Origin: Bacteroidota bacterium
Lineage (GTDB): Bacteria > Bacteroidota > Bacteroidia > B-17B0 > Aurantibacillaceae
Length of the DNA stretch: 64,000 nt
Reading direction: 5' to 3'
NCBI GenBank assembly: GCA_025362395.1
Contig: JANYGK010000006.1
Span: forward strand, 1 to 64,000
Shown: one piece after another, positions 53,499 through 61,447 of the stretch
Position numbering within the stretch: position 1 is the first letter of the stretch
Layout of the letters: each line of letters begins with the position of its first letter
Program-made: the position numbers and the translations under genes
Notes under the pieces: generated by a model
What the model saw: the letters and a program-made list of their open reading frames with translations, nothing else
Databases searched by the model: none
Told to the model about the DNA's origin: nothing

Positions 53499-54377
53499 TT
53501 AATAAGCCAGTTTCTTTAATTTAGCTTTCACTTCATCATTAGGCTCTACCAAAGGTAAACGAACGGCTGCCTGTGTAATTTTCTTTTGAGCCAACACTAC
53601 TTTTACACCACCCGGGTTACCGTCGGCAAATAATTGTTCCGTAATTTCCATTAGTTTATAATGTAACTTTTGGGCGGTTTTAAAATCATGTACCAAAGCT
53701 GAACGCACCATATCGCTAAAATCTTTCGGATACGCGTTAGCCACTACAGAGATTACACCATCTGCGCCGCTTGCTATTAAAGGAAGCGTTAAGGTATCAT
53801 CACCACTGATAATTAAAAAATTATCGGGGCGATGCTTAATAATCTTCATGCATTGTTCGATATTGCCGCTTGCTTCTTTAATAGCAATGATATTTTTAAA
53901 TTCATTTGCTAAACGAATGGTGGTGTCCCATGTTATATTTGAAGCGGTACGTCCGGGAACGTTATATAAAATAACAGGCAGCGGACTCGCTTTTGCAACG
54001 GCTTTATAATGTTGGTAAATGCCTTCTTGCGAAGGCTTATTATAATAAGGTGATACAGAAAGAATAGCCGAAAAAGCGGAAAGATCAGCAGTTTTAAGCA
54101 TCTTAACAAGCTCTGCCGTATTATTACCTCCTGCTCCAAGCACTAAAGGCACACGCTTTTTAGTGACTGTAATGATGTGATTAATTATTTCCTGTTTTTC
54201 TTCATTTGATAGAGTCGCGGTTTCACCGGTTGTTCCTAATACAACTATATACTCCACTCTTCCTTTTATAATGTGTTCTACTAATTTGGTTAATGCCGGG
54301 AAATCAATAGCTCCTTTAGTTGTAAACGGCGTAACAATTGCTACACCTGTACCGGTAAAATTGGGTGATTGAGTCAT
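53499..54377 (-). CDS. dapA: 4-hydroxy-tetrahydrodipicolinate synthase
   Basis: 292 residues, full length. DapA condenses pyruvate with aspartate semialdehyde at the start of the diaminopimelate/lysine pathway. Key elements: GTGVAIVTPFTTKGAID (about 6-22), GTTGETATLSNEEKQEI (about 48-64), the tyrosine in YYNKPSQEGIYQHY (about 111-124), YNVPGRTA (about 137-144), and the Schiff-base lysine in IKEASGNIEQ (about 165-174). The catalytic Thr, Tyr and Lys are all present. It follows the DUF6913-like gene by 3 bp on the minus strand, a pairing seen in Bacteroidota. Confidence 0.96.
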   Translation of the reverse strand: MTQSPNFTGTGVAIVTPFTTKGAIDFPALTKLVEHIIKGRVEYIVVLGTTGETATLSNEEKQEIINHIITVTKKRVPLVLGAGGNNTAELVKMLKTADLSAFSAILSVSPYYNKPSQEGIYQHYKAVAKASPLPVILYNVPGRTASNITWDTTIRLANEFKNIIAIKEASGNIEQCMKIIKHRPDNFLIISGDDTLTLPLIASGADGVISVVANAYPKDFSDMVRSALVHDFKTAQKLHYKLMEITEQLFADGNPGGVKVVLAQKKITQAAVRLPLVEPNDEVKAKLKKLAY

Positions 54378-54380
54378 TAG

Positions 54381-54893
54381 TTATGTTGTTTTAATCATAT
54401 TCAAATATACTACTACTTGCTTTAAGTAATTAGAAATATTAAGCGTTTTGTCACTGTCAATGCTTATATCAAAAATATCATGTTGAAAATTACTGATCTT
54501 GCATTTTGCAACAATCATTTTACTTAAAGCCAAAGATTTGATCTGTTCCGCGTTTCCAAGGTTAATTAATACATTCACCTGTTTCGAAGAGATGTTTCGT
54601 AAAGCTTCTTCATTAGGCAAGCCAAAAAAATTAAACTGTTTTTTATCTAAAATTTGATGTTCGAAATGCGGTTTAGGGGCTTGTTCAAGCTTACCGTTAT
54701 AAATAATAGCAACCTGCACGCTTATGTTATCCTTTTTACAAATATTAATAAATTCAACAATATCTGCCAACTGGTTATCATAAGCTATGATCAATATAGT
54801 TGATAATTGTGACCAATTTAAAAATTGCTTATTGCCTTTAGCAGCCTCTTTTTTAGAGATGAGGCTTAATGCTATGTTGTTTATGAGTGACAC
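54381..54893 (-). CDS. DUF6913-like protein upstream of dapA
   Basis: 170 residues with no signal peptide. It has an alpha/beta pattern: the strand STILIIAYDNQLADIVEF (about 31-48), SVQVAIIYNGK, HQILDKKQFNFFGLPNEEAL, and VLINLGNAEQIKSLALSKMIVAKCKI (about 107-132, given by position), which resemble the uncharacterised DUF6913 family next to dapA in flavobacteria. The N-terminus SLINNIALSLISKK is amphipathic. It is co-transcribed with dapA (3 bp gap). No function is known; the link to lysine or cell-wall precursor synthesis rests only on this pairing. Confidence 0.7.
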   Translation of the reverse strand: MSLINNIALSLISKKEAAKGNKQFLNWSQLSTILIIAYDNQLADIVEFINICKKDNISVQVAIIYNGKLEQAPKPHFEHQILDKKQFNFFGLPNEEALRNISSKQVNVLINLGNAEQIKSLALSKMIVAKCKISNFQHDIFDISIDSDKTLNISNYLKQVVVYLNMIKTT

Positions 54894-54901
54894 TGTTTAA
54901 T

Positions 54902-55117
54902 AGTATTAAAAGATAAAAGTATTAAGATTAAAGATTACAATTTAAGAGTATTAGAAGATAAAAGTATTAAGATTAAAGATTACAATTTAGCAGTATTAGA
55001 AGAAATAAGTATTAAGATTAAAGATTACAATTTAGCAGTATTAAAAGATAAAAGTATTAAGATTAAAGATTACAATTTATCAGTATTAGAAGAAATAAGT
55101 ATTAAGATTAAAGATTG
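54902..55117. repeat. 45 bp tandem direct repeat, about 4.7 copies
   Basis: Units start at 54902, 54947, 54992, 55037 and 55082 (last one partial). The core AAGTATTAAGATTAAAGATT is identical in every copy, while the first part of the unit and the last two bases vary. The following 55116-55150 contains a partly inverted copy of the core. There is no ORF and no unique spacer. It lies between the promoter side of the DUF6913-dapA pair and the 3' end of mazG. Confidence 0.85.
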
Positions 55118-55150
55118 AATACTCTTAATACTTGATACTTATTATCTTTT

Positions 55151-55918
55151 TTATTCTTTTAATTTTGCTTCATTCCAAAATACATCCATCTCTTCTAGCG
55201 ACGAATCAGCTAACGCTTTACCCTGCTCTTTTATTTTTTGTTCCATGTAATTGAACCGAAAAATAAACTTTTTATTTGTTTTCTCTAAAGCATCTTCGGG
55301 GTTTATTTTTAAATAACGAGCATAATTAATTAATGAAAATAATACATCTCCAAACTCCGCTTCTAATTTATCTTTATCCCCTGTTTTTACTTCTTCCTGA
55401 AGCTCACCTAATTCTTCCTGCACTTTTTCCCATACCTGTTCGGGCTTGTCCCAATCAAAGCCAATGGCGCGTGCCTTATCCTGTATCCGTAAAGCTTTTA
55501 ACAATGAAGGCATGCTGCCGGGTACACCTGATAAAGCGCCCTTGTTGCCTTCCTTTTGTTTTAATTTTTCCCAGTTTTCGGTAACCTGTTCAGCATTATC
55601 CACTTTTACATCCCCGTAAATATGCGGGTGGCGAAAAATCATTTTTTCGCATAAGGAATTAATAACATCCGTAATAGTAAAGTCGTTGGTTTCACTGCCA
55701 ATTTTAGCATAAAACACTAAGTGCAATAATATATCGCCGATCTCTTTTTTAATCTCGTTTTTATCGTTCTTTAAAATCGCGTCACTTAACTCATAGGTTT
55801 CTTCTATAGTCAAATGTCGCAACGTTTCCATGGTCTGTTTTTGATCCCAAGGACATTTTGCTCTCAAATCATCCATTATATTAAGCAAACGCTCAAACGC
55901 CACTAATCTTTCGTCCAT
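55151..55918 (-). CDS. mazG: Nucleoside triphosphate pyrophosphohydrolase MazG
   Basis: 255 residues, the two-domain MazG length. It hydrolyses NTPs to NMP and pyrophosphate, cleaning abnormal nucleotides. The first domain has CPWDQKQTMETLRHLTIEETYEL (about 18-40) followed by EIGDILLHLVFYAKI (about 60-74), an E-x2-E/E-x2-D metal pattern; the second has QEELGELQEEVKTGDKDKLEAEFGDVLFSLINYARYL (about 165-201, by position) with a further metal set. Both domains are intact. It is 10 bp after kmo and shares its operon. The 3' end adjoins the tandem repeat. Confidence 0.95.
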   Translation of the reverse strand: MDERLVAFERLLNIMDDLRAKCPWDQKQTMETLRHLTIEETYELSDAILKNDKNEIKKEIGDILLHLVFYAKIGSETNDFTITDVINSLCEKMIFRHPHIYGDVKVDNAEQVTENWEKLKQKEGNKGALSGVPGSMPSLLKALRIQDKARAIGFDWDKPEQVWEKVQEELGELQEEVKTGDKDKLEAEFGDVLFSLINYARYLKINPEDALEKTNKKFIFRFNYMEQKIKEQGKALADSSLEEMDVFWNEAKLKE

Positions 55919-55928
55919 ATATGTGTAA

Positions 55929-57278
55929 TTATAATAAATTTAACATGGCTGTTTCTACTTCTTCGCTATCCCACTTGGCTTCTATGTTGGGCATCTGCAT
56001 AATTTTATCCATAATGAATTGTTGTTTTTGTCCGCTCTGCAATGCCTCACTGTACCGTATGCTTGGGGTATAAGTTACCATGGTATATAGCGGGATCCAT
56101 TTTTCGGGATGTTTACTATTGAAATGCGCTTCTATTTTCTTTTGTAATAAAAATGTTTTATCACCTGTTTTATCACGCATTTCTATAAAATTATCAAGTG
56201 CCAGGTCTGCAATTGCATCCGCATCAGGCTTACGCAATAGCTCGTATTCATGTAAACAAGCGCCGGTTAAATCGCCGTGCTTATTAATTAATTCATCCAA
56301 CACTACGCAATCTTCAAAACCGCAATTCATACCTTGTCCGTAAAAAGGAACAATTGCGTGAGCCGCATCCCCTATCAAAGCTATCTTTTCATCCCATACC
56401 CATGGCTTACATTTTACAGTAACCAGGCTTGCAACAGGATTGATAAACCAATCTTCCAAATAGGTCGGCATTATTTTAACAGCATCCGGAAACTCACGGT
56501 TAAAAAAATCGGTTACTTCTTCTTTTGTTTTTAATCCTTCAAAAGAAACTTTTCCTTCCATCTGAAAAAATAACGTACAGGTAAAGCTCCCATCCATATT
56601 AGGCAGGGCAATCATCATAAAGCTTCCTCGAGGCCAAATGTGCAATGCGTTTTTTTCAATAACATGTTCCCCGTTTTTTCCGGCAGGAATCGTTAACTCT
56701 TTATAGCCGCAATCAATATAAAACTGCCGGTAATCAAACCTGTCTGATTGAAGCTGCATTTGCATACGAACTGCGCTGAATGCACCATCTGAGGCTAATA
56801 TGAAATCACTTTTTATTTTAGAAGATGTTTCGGAACCGGTATTATAAAACGTTATTTCATTGCTTTTTCTGTCTAATTTATCACAACGTTCTTCAAAGTG
56901 AATTTTTACATTTGGTTGTTGTTCTGCCAAGTCCATTAAACGCATGTTAATGCCTCCGCGCGACACCGAATAAATAGCATGATTATCTTTACCGTATTGC
57001 TGGTAAGCAGAAGTTCCGTCTTTCATGTGAATAGAGCGGCCATACATCGGGATCGCAATTTTTCGGATTTCTTCCGCAATACCCACTCCTTCCAAACCTC
57101 TCCAACCCCTATCGCTTAACGCTAAATTAATGGAACGGCCCGCAGCTACTTTTTCTTTACGCATATCGCCGCGCCGTTCATATATATTAACTTTATGTCC
57201 GCGTTTTGCTAAATAAATAGACATTAAAGAGCCAACTAAACCTGCTCCTACGACTGTAATATTTTTTTGAGTACTCAT
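55929..57278 (-). CDS. kmo: Kynurenine 3-monooxygenase
   Basis: 449 residues, the normal size for this FAD-dependent hydroxylase, which turns kynurenine into 3-hydroxykynurenine using NADPH and O2 in tryptophan breakdown. Seen: the dinucleotide-binding VVGAGLVGSLMSIYLAKRGH (about 9-28), SINLALSDRGWRGLE (about 49-63), and the second FAD motif LIGDAAHAIVPFYGQGMNCGFED (about 307-329, by position). These match KMO rather than generic hydroxylases. In Bacteroidota it commonly occurs with or without other kynurenine genes; none of the others is in this window, so its use for NAD synthesis or tryptophan degradation cannot be told. It precedes mazG by 10 bp. Confidence 0.93.
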   Translation of the reverse strand: MSTQKNITVVGAGLVGSLMSIYLAKRGHKVNIYERRGDMRKEKVAAGRSINLALSDRGWRGLEGVGIAEEIRKIAIPMYGRSIHMKDGTSAYQQYGKDNHAIYSVSRGGINMRLMDLAEQQPNVKIHFEERCDKLDRKSNEITFYNTGSETSSKIKSDFILASDGAFSAVRMQMQLQSDRFDYRQFYIDCGYKELTIPAGKNGEHVIEKNALHIWPRGSFMMIALPNMDGSFTCTLFFQMEGKVSFEGLKTKEEVTDFFNREFPDAVKIMPTYLEDWFINPVASLVTVKCKPWVWDEKIALIGDAAHAIVPFYGQGMNCGFEDCVVLDELINKHGDLTGACLHEYELLRKPDADAIADLALDNFIEMRDKTGDKTFLLQKKIEAHFNSKHPEKWIPLYTMVTYTPSIRYSEALQSGQKQQFIMDKIMQMPNIEAKWDSEEVETAMLNLL

Positions 57279-57340
57279 AAATAGGATCTTAAATTCGACC
57301 TGCTAATTTATTCTTTTGTTTTTGAATTAAATACAATTAA

Positions 57341-57453
57341 TTATAAAATTGTCCCGAAGATTTCGCTGAATTCGCAGAGTTTATAGTATGGTTATAGTGA
57401 TGGATCCGATGACATGGAATTATTTATAAATTGTCCCATAGATTTCGCTGAAT
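57341..57453 (+). repeat. Pair of 31 bp direct repeats between kmo and tilS
   Basis: The sequences at 57341-57371 and 57424-57453 share TTATAAA-ATTGTCCC and AGATTTCGCTGAAT with two or three differences. They flank about 52 bp of non-coding DNA. The remaining 228 bp between kmo and tilS holds no ORF apart from the tilS leader. Confidence 0.6.
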
Positions 57454-57537
57454 GTAAGCGCGGCCAAATTACTTTCGCAAAAGGCTTCATGCCTGCAATT
57501 ACTTTGTGGATAAAGCGGCAGCATTAGGATTATGTTT

Positions 57538-57545
57538 TACTTTTG
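57538..57545 (+). promoter_or_regulatory. Bacteroidota -7 box for tilS
   Basis: TACTTTTG matches TAnnTTTG. It lies inside the in-frame extension from the GTG at 57506, so the real start is probably the GTG at 57569, 23 bp downstream. An upstream TTTG at the preferred distance is absent. Confidence 0.45.
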
Positions 57546-57568
57546 CCGGAATAAATGTAGATTTACAA

Positions 57569-58891
57569 GTGCTTAAAAAATTTGAAATAAACATACTTAA
57601 AAGTGCCCTATTTACCAAGGCAGACAAGCTTTTGCTGGCTTTTAGCGGTGGTGTTGACTCCGTTGTTTTGGCTCACCTGTTACACAATGCAGGATATGCT
57701 TTTGATATTGCACATTGTAATTTTCAACTAAGAGGATCGGAGGCGGATGAAGATACCGGTTTTTGTAAAAAATTTGCCGAAGCAATTAATGCAGAGTTTC
57801 ATGTGGCTTACTTTGACACCAAAACATACGCCTCAGAGCATAAATTATCTACCCAGATGGCAGCACGTGAATTACGCTATAATTGGTTTAACGGCTTAAT
57901 TAATGAGTTTGGATTTAGTTATATTTTAACGGCACATCATGCCAACGATAACGTTGAAACAGTATTGGTTAATTTAATAAGAGGCACCGGCATTAAAGGT
58001 TTACAAGGCATCCCCGAAAAGCAAAACCGTATTGTAAGGCCCCTTTTATACGCTACCAAAGAGGAAATAAGAAACTATGCTCTTAAAAATAAATTAAATT
58101 ACAGGGAAGACAGCAGTAATGTGGAAGTAAAATATAAGCGCAATTTTATAAGGCATCATATTATTCCGGAGCTTAAAAAATTAAATCCTTCTATTGAAGA
58201 AACGTTTCATTCATCCGTTCAATTTTTTAAACAATCGGCTGAAATTGTAGGTCAATTTGCCGTTTTAAAATTTAAAGAAATTTGTAAACAAGAAAATGAT
58301 GGGCTTTTTATTGATATAAAATTATTGCTGAACGAACCTCAAAAAGAAACGCTGCTGTTTGAATGGCTTTATAATAAAAACTTCAAAACCAATCAAATAC
58401 AACAATTGAGCGAAATATTGCTTTCCTTAAAAAATACCGGGAAACAATTTACTTCATCTACACACCGCTTGGTAATTGATCGAAATTATATTATTGTAAA
58501 AGCCTTAGAAAAACAAACCGAAGTAAGTGAATATAAAATAATATCTCCGTTTGATATTCCTCATTTACCGATTCAATTAAAATTTGAAGAAGTTAAAGAA
58601 GCTTCTTTTTCTCTTTATAAAAACGAAATAACCATTGCTTTTCCCGAAACCTTATTTCCATTAACGTTGCGTCACCGGAAACAAGGTGATAAGTTTAAAC
58701 CCTTTGGTATGAAAGGATTTAAGAAACTCAGCGATTTTTTTAAAGATAAAAAACTGTCTCTTTTCGAAAAAGAAGAGGTTTGGATTTTAGAAAATAAGGA
58801 ATACATTATTTGGGTGGTTGGCTACAGGATGGACGACCGCTGCAAGGTAACAGAAAACACCGAAAAAATTCTTAAAATAACGGTTGGTTAG
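57569..58891 (+). CDS. tilS: tRNA(Ile)-lysidine synthase
   Basis: 440 residues from the GTG at 57569. An in-frame start at 57506 would add 21 residues with no similarity to the family and would begin upstream of the promoter box. TilS converts C34 of tRNA-Ile(CAU) to lysidine. It has the PP-loop AFSGGVDSVVLAHLL (SGGxDS, about 25-39), AARELRYNWF, YILTAHHANDNVETVLVNLIRGTGIKGL (about 125-152, by position), and an N-terminal catalytic and C-terminal tRNA-binding domain ending with RKQGDKFKPFGMKGFKKLSDFF. All expected parts are intact. It is a single plus-strand gene. Confidence 0.93.
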   Translation: MLKKFEINILKSALFTKADKLLLAFSGGVDSVVLAHLLHNAGYAFDIAHCNFQLRGSEADEDTGFCKKFAEAINAEFHVAYFDTKTYASEHKLSTQMAARELRYNWFNGLINEFGFSYILTAHHANDNVETVLVNLIRGTGIKGLQGIPEKQNRIVRPLLYATKEEIRNYALKNKLNYREDSSNVEVKYKRNFIRHHIIPELKKLNPSIEETFHSSVQFFKQSAEIVGQFAVLKFKEICKQENDGLFIDIKLLLNEPQKETLLFEWLYNKNFKTNQIQQLSEILLSLKNTGKQFTSSTHRLVIDRNYIIVKALEKQTEVSEYKIISPFDIPHLPIQLKFEEVKEASFSLYKNEITIAFPETLFPLTLRHRKQGDKFKPFGMKGFKKLSDFFKDKKLSLFEKEEVWILENKEYIIWVVGYRMDDRCKVTENTEKILKITVG

Positions 58892-58985
58892 CTCCAGGTA
58901 AAATTATTATGAGAGTGCGATAAAACTCTTTTAACGGTAATGTAAACCGTTTATTGTTTTGTGTTATCGTAAAGAATTTTAATAG

Positions 58986-59099
58986 TTTAGATGCCGGTTA
59001 ACTGTTAAGCCGGGTGATGTCAGATCAGGCATTTATTTAGTGAAATTTATTTCTATCGATGGTGCAATAAGAACTAAAAAGATCACCGTAAACCAATAG
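58986..59099 (+). pseudogene. Stranded C-terminal fragment of a T9SS sorting domain
   Basis: In the 384 bp between tilS and the cytochrome c peroxidase gene, 37 codons run from just after a stop at 58983-58985 to a stop at 59097-59099. They read FRCRLTVKPGDVRSGIYLVK then FISIDGAIRTKKITVNQ, which matches the last 30 residues of T9SS type A sorting domains (pattern SGIYLVK...KKITV). There is no start codon or signal peptide, so it is the tail of a lost secreted protein. The rest of the gap has a 7 bp inverted pair AGCCGAT / ATCGGCT around 59119-59163 and no other ORF. Confidence 0.6.
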
Positions 59100-59275
59100 T
59101 AATTTCTATAAATTAAAAGCCGATCTGCATTAAGGGCAGCTTTTACATCTTTAATCGGCTGATAATAAGTATATTATAGCAGATCATTTCTATTAATACA
59201 AAGCTCTAATGTGAACATTAATCTCCTCACGTATATATAAATTACCTAACGTGTACATTAAACCTGATTAGTATA

Positions 59276-60238
59276 CTATTTTTTCAAAAACCTATAGTCC
59301 GTCAGGGAGTTTAAAAACGCTTCGAGGTCTTTTTTCTCTCCGGCCGTTAAATGCAAAGGCTTTGCTAATAATGTGTTGCGGTTAACCGCATTAGGAATGC
59401 CTGCATCCGGGTTATCGTAATAATCAATTACGTGTTTTAATGTTTTAAACATGCCGTTATGCATGTAAGGTTTGGTAACAGCTATGTTCCTTAAACCGGG
59501 CACTTTAAAGCTGCCAATATCTTTTAGGTCGCGGCTAATTATATAACGCCCGCTGTCATTCAAATTTTTACCGTTAAACAAGCCTATATTTTTAAAATCA
59601 TCCCCTGTAAAATCAGGTCCGAAATGGCAATCGAAGCATTTTCCTTTTTCATTAAAAATTTCCCGCCCCCGCTGAGCCGACGCGGTAAAAGAAACCGTAT
59701 CCTTCCCGTTCATGTAATTATCAAAAGGCGTATCATTCGTTTCTAAGGTTTTTTCATAAGCCGCTAAAGCGTTCACTAAATTTTCTTTAGTAGCTAAGGA
59801 GTTAAATAGCTTAATAAAAAAAGCCCGGTATTGCGCGTGCTTATTTAGCTTTTTAACGATAGCCGATAAAGGAATATCCATTTCCCCCGGGTTCTCCATT
59901 GGCCCCCCGGCTTGGTCTTCCAGTGTTTCACTTCTGCCGTCATGAAAATAAAAATTGCGGGCTGTCATATTCATTGTACTTGGCGTATTCCTGGTGGCAA
60001 GGGTATTATCAATACCAACGCTCAAGGCCACCGAATCGGCAAAGGCAAACTCAGGTTTATGGCAGGACGCACAACTTATTTTATTTTCGCGCGATAGTAT
60101 AGAATCTTTAAAAAGCAGTTCTCCCAATTCTTCAACAGTTGCCGGCTCTTTTAATAGTTTTTCATGTTTATCGGGCAAGCATGAAAGCATGCTTATTAAA
60201 ACACATCCAAAAACAAACTTAATTACAGGCTTTACCAT
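59276..60238 (-). CDS. Di-haem cytochrome c peroxidase (CcpA/MauG family) lipoprotein
   Basis: 320 residues. The signal peptide has a lipobox (MLSC, predicted lipidated Cys20), so it is a periplasmic membrane-anchored protein. Two c-type haem sites are visible: CASCHKPEFAFAD (about 56-68) and CFDCHFGPDFTGDDF (about 202-216). Segments LATRNTPSTMNMTARNFYFHDGRSETLEDQAGGPMENP (about 80-117, by position), MHNGMFKTLKHVIDYY and LAKPLHLTAGEKKDLEAFLNSL are typical of the CCP/MauG family, which reduces hydrogen peroxide. The gene is alone, divergent from the CPBP gene. Confidence 0.93.
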   Translation of the reverse strand: MVKPVIKFVFGCVLISMLSCLPDKHEKLLKEPATVEELGELLFKDSILSRENKISCASCHKPEFAFADSVALSVGIDNTLATRNTPSTMNMTARNFYFHDGRSETLEDQAGGPMENPGEMDIPLSAIVKKLNKHAQYRAFFIKLFNSLATKENLVNALAAYEKTLETNDTPFDNYMNGKDTVSFTASAQRGREIFNEKGKCFDCHFGPDFTGDDFKNIGLFNGKNLNDSGRYIISRDLKDIGSFKVPGLRNIAVTKPYMHNGMFKTLKHVIDYYDNPDAGIPNAVNRNTLLAKPLHLTAGEKKDLEAFLNSLTDYRFLKK

Positions 60239-60354
60239 TCAACAAATATAACCCGAAAGTAAGTATATACAGGCTAATTGATCGCTAAAACTTATATAAA
60301 ACCACTTATGTATAATATATTATAAACTCCTTAAAAATGATAATTTTGTATATT

Positions 60355-61437
60355 ATGGAACTAAGCCCTCATCCGGAAGTTAAAACAGGTAATCCCTTTC
60401 CTTTTAATAATCTTTTTTTGATAAAAGGATATGTTACAGGCAAAAATGATTTCTTGTCCTATGTATTAGGAATTGTTGCCGCTTTTTCAGGATATGTTTG
60501 TTTTCAATTTATCATGCTGCTTCCTTTAATGGCTGCTGCTGCTAAACAAGGCATCGGCATAAAGGAGATTAAGGCAAACCCCAACATTCTTTTTAACCCC
60601 GATGCTATTGGTATGAACAGGTCATTATTACTGGCATTAATGATGGGGATGTTTGTATTTACACTCTTGTTTTTTTGGGCCGCTGTTAAGTATTTTCAAC
60701 ATAAAACATTACCTTCTATACTTACAGGCTTTGAAAAAATAAGATGGAAACGTTATTTTTTTTCATTTACTGTTTGGGGAATTTTGCTCGTAGGACTAAC
60801 CATAGTTTCATATTTCATAAGCCCGGAAGATCTGGAACTGAAATTTGATCCTCTTAATTTTAGTATATTATTAATTGTAGCAATTATTTTTATTCCTATA
60901 CAAACCGCTGCCGAAGAAGTTATTTTTAGAGGTTATTTAGTACAGGGGCTTTCTCAAATTAATTTAAGACTGCCGTTATTTTTTAAAAAAATCTTAAACA
61001 AAAAAAATCCAGACCTATTGTTAGACTTAAATCAGTCCTTATCTCGGTTTAGTATAAAATTATTTCGTAACGGTATTTTCCCACTCATTATTACGTCTTT
61101 ATTATTTGGATTAATGCATGCTTCTAACCCCGAAGCCAAGGCTCACGGCCTATTAATTATGATGCCGTATTATATAATGTTCGGGGCCTTTTTAGGGATA
61201 CTGACCTTATTAGATGAAGGTGCTGAATTGGGAATGGGAATTCATTGCGCTAATAATTTATTTTCAAGCCTGTTGATCTGTTCTAAAAATTCGGTATTAC
61301 AAACAGATGCTGTATTTTACACGACCGTCGAAAATCCGGGGAGCGAATTTATTGCCTGGATCATCATGGCCGGGGTTTGCTTCTTTGTTTTATTTAAAAA
61401 ATATAAACTCTCTAATTGGAAATTATTAATTCGCTAA
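60355..61437 (+). CDS. CPBP-family intramembrane metalloprotease
   Basis: About 360 residues from the ATG at 60355; an in-frame ATG at 60337 is possible, but a TAATTTTG -7 box (60341-60348) overlaps it. The protein has about eight membrane spans. The catalytic motifs of CPBP (Abi) proteases are present: EEVIFRGYLVQGL (about 189-201), FGLMHASNPEAK (about 252-263) and a third histidine in GIHCANNLF (about 298-306). CPBP proteins cleave or process membrane-linked peptides. An insert of about 30 residues after the first motif (KKILNKKNPDLLLDLNQSL) is unusual. It lies just upstream of the M61 peptidase gene (10 bp gap). Confidence 0.9.
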   Translation: MELSPHPEVKTGNPFPFNNLFLIKGYVTGKNDFLSYVLGIVAAFSGYVCFQFIMLLPLMAAAAKQGIGIKEIKANPNILFNPDAIGMNRSLLLALMMGMFVFTLLFFWAAVKYFQHKTLPSILTGFEKIRWKRYFFSFTVWGILLVGLTIVSYFISPEDLELKFDPLNFSILLIVAIIFIPIQTAAEEVIFRGYLVQGLSQINLRLPLFFKKILNKKNPDLLLDLNQSLSRFSIKLFRNGIFPLIITSLLFGLMHASNPEAKAHGLLIMMPYYIMFGAFLGILTLLDEGAELGMGIHCANNLFSSLLICSKNSVLQTDAVFYTTVENPGSEFIAWIIMAGVCFFVLFKKYKLSNWKLLIR

Positions 61438-61447
61438 CCTAAGTCTT

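Noticed and set aside
54902-55117. Possible CRISPR array
   Set aside because: The 45 bp units abut each other, with no unique spacers, and no cas genes are near.
59119-59163. AGCCGAT / ATCGGCT inverted pair as terminator or small RNA
   Set aside because: The loop is about 30 bases, no T run follows, and no promoter is visible.
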